A DNA stretch of 64,000 bases from Pseudomonadota bacterium (GTDB lineage Bacteria > Myxococcota_A > Polyangia > Polyangiales > Polyangiaceae), in assembly GCA_023423895.1 (NCBI GenBank), contig JAFAER010000011.1, positions 62,001 to 126,000 on the forward strand, given 5' to 3'. The translations under genes and the position numbers were made by a program. The notes under the pieces were generated by a model that ran no database searches, was not told the origin of the DNA, and was given only the letters and a program-made list of their open reading frames with translations. Of the stretch, positions 60,333 through 64,000 are shown one piece after another (position 1 is the stretch's first letter; each line of letters begins with the position of its first letter).

Positions 60333-62405
60333 ATGACCATCCCTGGACCTGGAGCAGGAGCATCTCTCTCGGCGGACCCGCGCGCCCGGCACGACGAGCT
60401 CGTCAAGGAAATCCACGCCCACGATTACCGCTACTACGTGCTCGACGACCCGAGCGTCTCCGACGCCGCGTACGACGGGCTCATGGCGGAGCTGCGGCAG
60501 CTCGAGCGTGCCCATCCAGAGCTCGTCACGAGCGACTCGCCCACCCAGCGCGTCGGCGGTGAGGCGCGGGCGACGGTCAAGAAGGTCCGGCGCGAGGTCC
60601 GGATGTACTCGCTCGACAACGCCTATTCCGCCGCCGACATGGCGGAGTTCCACCGGCGCATCGTGGCCAGCCTTCGGGACGGTGACGTGCCGAGCTTTTC
60701 GATCGAGCCGAAGCTCGACGGCGCGAGCATCGAGGTGATCTACGAAGGGGGCCGGCTCGCGATCGCCTCGACGCGTGGCGACGGCGTCGAGGGCGAGGAG
60801 ATCACCGCGAATGTGCGGACGATCCGAGGCGTGCCGGCGCGCATCGCGCATCCGGGCAAGCTCACGCTCCGTGGCGAGGTCGTCATCTACCGCAAGGACC
60901 TCGATGCGCTGAACGCCGAGCGCCTCGCGGCGGGGCTCGACCCGTTCGCCAATCCGCGCAACGCCGCCGCTGGCGCCCTCCGCATGATGGACCATCGTGA
61001 GGTGGCGAAGCGGCCGCTCCGCGCGGTCTTCTACCAGGTCGTCGAGGGCAGCACCGTCGCGCCGACGCACAGTCGAACGCTCGACTGGCTCGCCGAGCAC
61101 GGGATCCCCACGCACCTCCGGCACGAGGTCACGCCGTGGGAGGGCGTCATGGACGCCATCGCGCGCATCGACCAGGCGCGCGCGGGGTATCCGTTCGAGA
61201 CGGACGGCGCTGTCGTGAAGGTCGACTCGTACCGCCAGCAGGACGTCCTCGGCGCGACGTCGAAGTTCCCGAAGTGGGCGATCGCCTACAAATTCCCGGC
61301 CGAACGCGCGGTCACTCGCGTGAACGAGATCGTCGTGCAGGTCGGCAGGACGGGCGCGCTCACGCCCGTGGCGATCATGGACGGCGTCGAGCTCGGCGGA
61401 ACGATCGTCTCGCGCGCCTCGCTCCACAACGGCGATCAGATCCGCGAGCTCGACGTGAACGTCGGTGACCGCGTCATCATCCAGAAAGCCGGCGAGATCA
61501 TCCCGCAGGTCGTCGGCGTCGCGGAGCGCGAGCGCCCGCCGGGAAGCCCGCCGTTCGAGATGCCGAGCACGTGCCCCGAGTGCGGAACCCCGGTCGTGAG
61601 CCGGCTCCGCGAGGAAGGCAAGCCGGAGCTCGGCGCCGAGGCCACCGTGCGCTGTCCGAACCGCGAATGCCCCGCCCAGGTCACGGGACGCATCCTCTAC
61701 TTCGCGAGTCGCCCCGCGATGGCGATCGACAAGCTCGGAGAATCGCTCGTCGCGCAGCTCACGACCAAGGGGCTCGTGAAGGACGTGGCCGATCTCTACG
61801 ACCTCGACGAGGCGAAGCTGACGAGCCTCGCGCGGATGGGCAAGAAGAGCGCGCAGAACGTCCTCTCGGCGATCCAGAGCTCACGCGAGCGCACGCTCGA
61901 TCGGCTCATCGGCGGCCTGGGCATCCCGGGCATCGGTCAGATCGCCGGTCGGCAGCTCGCCGAGGTCGCCGGCACGCTCTCCGATCTCCTCGCGTGGTCT
62001 CCGGAGGACGCGAGGGAGAAGGTGGGCGGCATCCACGGCTTCGGGGCGAAGATGGTCGAGGCCGTCGTCACGTTCCTCGCCGACCCTGCGGAGCGCCGGA
62101 TCATGGAGAAGCTCCGCGACCGTGATGTCGGGCGCCCCCAGCCGAAGCAGGTCGTCGCGACCGAGGGACCGCTCGTCGGCAAGTCGTTCTGCGTGACCGG
62201 TGTGCTGACGCGAAAGCGCGAGGAGGTCCACGATCTCCTGCGCGCGGCCGGGGCCACCGTCCACGACTCGGTGAAGAAGGACACCTCCTACCTCGTCGCC
62301 GGCGACAAGACGGGCAAGACGAAGCTCGATCAGGCGAGGAAGTACGGGGCGAAGGTCATCACCGAGGAAGAGATGGATACGCTCCTCGCCGGCGGCGGGC
62401 AGTAG
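60333..62405 (+). CDS. ligA: NAD-dependent DNA ligase
   Basis: 690-residue LigA, sealing nicks in DNA with NAD+ during replication and repair. Domains in order: Ia/NAD-binding (HDYRYYVLDDPSVSDAAYD), adenylation with catalytic Lys127 in PKLDGAS, OB-fold, a four-cysteine zinc finger (CPECG and CPNRECP), helix-hairpin-helix repeats (GGLGIPGIGQIAG) and a C-terminal BRCT domain (GKSFCVTGVLTRKREEV). All parts are present and the length is typical (about 670). The start at 60333 is chosen by the N-terminal family alignment; the frame is open to 60246. An inverted repeat lies against the start codon. The GIDE-domain gene follows 15 bases later. Confidence 0.96.
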   Translation: MTIPGPGAGASLSADPRARHDELVKEIHAHDYRYYVLDDPSVSDAAYDGLMAELRQLERAHPELVTSDSPTQRVGGEARATVKKVRREVRMYSLDNAYSAADMAEFHRRIVASLRDGDVPSFSIEPKLDGASIEVIYEGGRLAIASTRGDGVEGEEITANVRTIRGVPARIAHPGKLTLRGEVVIYRKDLDALNAERLAAGLDPFANPRNAAAGALRMMDHREVAKRPLRAVFYQVVEGSTVAPTHSRTLDWLAEHGIPTHLRHEVTPWEGVMDAIARIDQARAGYPFETDGAVVKVDSYRQQDVLGATSKFPKWAIAYKFPAERAVTRVNEIVVQVGRTGALTPVAIMDGVELGGTIVSRASLHNGDQIRELDVNVGDRVIIQKAGEIIPQVVGVAERERPPGSPPFEMPSTCPECGTPVVSRLREEGKPELGAEATVRCPNRECPAQVTGRILYFASRPAMAIDKLGESLVAQLTTKGLVKDVADLYDLDEAKLTSLARMGKKSAQNVLSAIQSSRERTLDRLIGGLGIPGIGQIAGRQLAEVAGTLSDLLAWSPEDAREKVGGIHGFGAKMVEAVVTFLADPAERRIMEKLRDRDVGRPQPKQVVATEGPLVGKSFCVTGVLTRKREEVHDLLRAAGATVHDSVKKDTSYLVAGDKTGKTKLDQARKYGAKVITEEEMDTLLAGGGQ

Positions 62406-62420
62406 TAGCATCCAGCGGAA

Positions 62421-63197
62421 ATGCTCGTGCTCGTCATCTTCGGCGGCGTCACCTTCTTCATCGGCCTGATCGTCACGCTGTCGAACCTGAGCAACTTCAA
62501 GCGGCGCCAGCGCATCGTCGCCATGCCCACCTCGCCGATCGCGCAGGCGCCCGGCAACGGCCTCGTCGAGATCAAGGGGCGCATCCACCCGAGCGAGCAA
62601 GGCCTCGTGCAGACGCCGTTCAGCGGACGCCACGCCGTGTGGTGCCGCGTGACGGTCCAGGAGCTCCGCTCGTCGGGCCGTAGCTCGCACTGGCACACGC
62701 TCCTCAGCGAGGTCGACGGTCGCCCGTTCATGGTGGAGGACGGCTCGGGGCAGCTCGCGCGCGTGTTGCCCCACGGCGCGAACGTCGTCCTCGAGAAGCA
62801 CAACGTCGCGTCGAGCGGGACGTTCAACGATGCGGCGCCGCATCTCGAGGCGTTCCTCCAGTCGCGTGGCCTGAAGAGCACCTCCTGGATCGGGCTCAAC
62901 AAGAGCATGCGCTACGAAGAAGAGGTCCTCTCGCCCGGCGATTCGCTCTTCGCGCTCGGGCCGTCTCGCCGCGAGGCGGGCCCTCCCGTCCACGACGGCT
63001 ACCGGATGGTTCCGGGCAGCCAGCTCGTCATGTTCCACGCGATGGGTGCGGACGGTGAGCTGATCTTGACGAACAAGACGGAGGAGCAGCTCACGAGCAA
63101 GCTCCTCACCGGGTTCGTCGTCGGCTGCGTGCTCGGCGGCCTGGGCCTCTTGCTCTGCTTCGGCGGAGTGGTCGTTGGCGTGCTCGCTGCGCTCTGA
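62421..63197 (+). CDS. GIDE-domain membrane protein
   Basis: 258-residue protein with an N-terminal membrane helix (VLVIFGGVTFFIGLIVTL) and one or two helices at the C-terminus (LTGFVVGCVLGGLGLLLCFGG). The loop between (~45-215) matches the GIDE domain found in the mitochondrial E3 ligase MUL1/MAPL and in bacterial and archaeal relatives (NGLVEIKGRI, LVQTPFSGRHAVWCRVTV, PFMVEDGSGQLARV). The RING finger of MUL1 is absent, so no ligase activity is predicted. Its role in bacteria is unknown. It begins 15 bases after ligA and may be co-transcribed. Confidence 0.82.
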   Translation: MLVLVIFGGVTFFIGLIVTLSNLSNFKRRQRIVAMPTSPIAQAPGNGLVEIKGRIHPSEQGLVQTPFSGRHAVWCRVTVQELRSSGRSSHWHTLLSEVDGRPFMVEDGSGQLARVLPHGANVVLEKHNVASSGTFNDAAPHLEAFLQSRGLKSTSWIGLNKSMRYEEEVLSPGDSLFALGPSRREAGPPVHDGYRMVPGSQLVMFHAMGADGELILTNKTEEQLTSKLLTGFVVGCVLGGLGLLLCFGGVVVGVLAAL

Positions 63198-63213
63198 CGG
63201 CGATCGCTCGATA

Positions 63214-63741
63214 TTACTGCGCCGAGGCTTCGAGCTCGCGGGCGAGCTCGTTCCAGAGCGCGTCGCCCGTCAGGTAGAAGGCCCACAGCCGCTCGACGGG
63301 ACGAATCCCGCGCCGCTCCTGCCAGAGCACCAGATCGTCGAGCTCGCCGTCGAACCAGCCCCAGAGAAAACGCGCGCGGAAGACGTCGCGCCCGCTGCTG
63401 CGCAGCTCGGCGATCGCCTCGTGCGTCTCGAGATCGTCGAGCTCGTCGACGAGATCCGAGGCTTCATCGATGATGTGCCCGAGGTAGTCGATCCCCTTCT
63501 TCGTCAGCTCGTACCGTCCGGTCTTGCGGTTGATCTGGACGAGGTCGTCGACCGCGAGCTGCTGGAGCGGCTCGTCGAGTGGAGACAGCTCGGCCGGCAG
63601 CGCGACGGGGAAGGGGATCCCGCCTTCTTCGGCCGGAAGATCGAGCTTCTTCAGGAGCCAGAGGCCGACGTACGTCTGCTTCGCCTCGTCGTCGATCGCG
63701 GTGCCGGGGCGGCATCCGAAGGTACTGCTGCTCACGGGCAT
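63214..63741 (-). CDS. Hypothetical soluble protein
   Basis: 175-residue protein not assigned to a family. Acidic, with a segment resembling a winged helix (LAVDDLVQINRKTGRYELTK followed by KGIDYLGHIIDEA) and a C-terminal Trp-rich part (FRARFLWGWFDGELDDLVLW). No signal peptide or membrane helix. The start at 63741 is preferred because GAGG lies directly upstream and gives a 10-base overlap with the preceding gene; the frame is open to 63780. The overlap suggests co-expression with the partial gene at the window edge. Confidence 0.72.
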   Translation of the reverse strand: MPVSSSTFGCRPGTAIDDEAKQTYVGLWLLKKLDLPAEEGGIPFPVALPAELSPLDEPLQQLAVDDLVQINRKTGRYELTKKGIDYLGHIIDEASDLVDELDDLETHEAIAELRSSGRDVFRARFLWGWFDGELDDLVLWQERRGIRPVERLWAFYLTGDALWNELARELEASAQ

Positions 63742-64000
63742 ACCTCGTTCGTCTCGGGGCTCGGATTCGCGCGAAACCATCGCGGTGCTCGCAGCTCGAT
63801 GCGTCCGTCGTCGAGCTCGATCCAGCTCTCGACTTCACCGTGCGCGAAGTTCAGCGGAAGGCGTGATGCATCCGGCTGCGGCAACGTGGCTCGATGCGGA
63901 TTGCAGAGCGCGAGCACGATCGCCGAGGCGTCGTCCGGGAGCCGCGGTAACCAGCGTGCGAAGAACGTCGAGGCGAGCGTCACCACCGGAGGCTGATCGG
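63732..64000 (-). CDS. Partial gene running off the window end
   Basis: C-terminal 89 codons of a minus-strand gene whose 5' end lies beyond base 64000. The visible part (VVTLASTFFARWLPRLPDDA, FAHGEVESWIELDDGRIELR) has no recognised motif. A GTG at 63986 could be a start, giving 84 residues, but the frame continues to the edge, so truncation is more likely. It overlaps the next gene by 10 bases. Confidence 0.55.
   Translation of the reverse strand, partial: DQPPVVTLASTFFARWLPRLPDDASAIVLALCNPHRATLPQPDASRLPLNFAHGEVESWIELDDGRIELRAPRWFRANPSPETNEVCP

Overview
The window is GC-rich DNA, densely coding on both strands, with the traits of a large myxobacterial genome (Myxococcota, probably Polyangiales). 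This is inferred from content: several Hanks-type Ser/Thr kinases with the HRDVSPQN catalytic loop, an FHA-AAA regulator, two DUF4388 proteins, FG-GAP lipoproteins, cysteine-rich lipoproteins and an ECF-FecR system. No rRNA, tRNA, CRISPR array, phage or insertion sequence is visible. The first and last genes run off the window.

Layout. 1-6.1 kb: the end of a P-type cation ATPase, a cytosolic histidine kinase with a 29-bp near-palindrome upstream, an RRM protein with two small coupled genes, and a PAS/GAF protein. 6.1-10.4 kb (minus): a HEAT-like exported protein coupled by ATGA overlap to a lipoprotein of the animal-type protein-arginine deiminase family with all four catalytic residues, then a cytochrome c/copper monooxygenase-like lipoprotein. 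10.8-17.7 kb (plus): a tight five-gene operon of transmembrane Ser/Thr kinase, exported membrane protein, FHA-AAA regulator lacking the GAFTGA loop and arginine fingers, and two tandem FG-GAP lipoproteins. 17.8-22.3 kb: a protein ending in a UvrD-tail-like module, an unknown lipoprotein, and a convergent YVTN/dihaem lipoprotein. 22.4-26.95 kb (minus): five genes joined by 4-bp overlaps (ECF sigma, FecR-like, beta-barrel-like protein, two Cys-rich lipoproteins).

27-42.7 kb is mainly metabolic: AidB-like acyl-CoA dehydrogenase, exported hydrolase with a membrane partner, cystathionine synthase/lyase plus homoserine dehydrogenase, an orphan SdhC-like cytochrome b, LivK-LivH without the rest of the transporter, a pseudo-receiver DUF4388 protein, a PhyH/aldo-keto reductase pair and PPi-type phosphofructokinase behind a strong stem-loop. 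42.7-43.8 kb has no gene but holds several repeat families, including two 122-bp copies of one element in inverted orientation.

43.8-64 kb: MarC, a DUF4388-DnaJ-TPR protein, an exported hydrolase, a methyltransferase, a Tat-type sulfite-oxidase-like enzyme, a 1511-residue kinase-cyclase-like-ATPase-TPR protein, lipoproteins, a patatin, a small STAND-type NTPase, a glyoxalase-fold protein, a second UvrD-tail-like small protein, NAD-dependent DNA ligase, a GIDE-domain membrane protein, and two overlapping genes at the edge.

The strongest leads are the exported arginine deiminase next to a copper monooxygenase-like lipoprotein, the degenerate FHA-AAA regulator inside a kinase/FG-GAP operon, and the noncoding palindromes and repeat elements. 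All functions are read from sequence by eye; no search was run.
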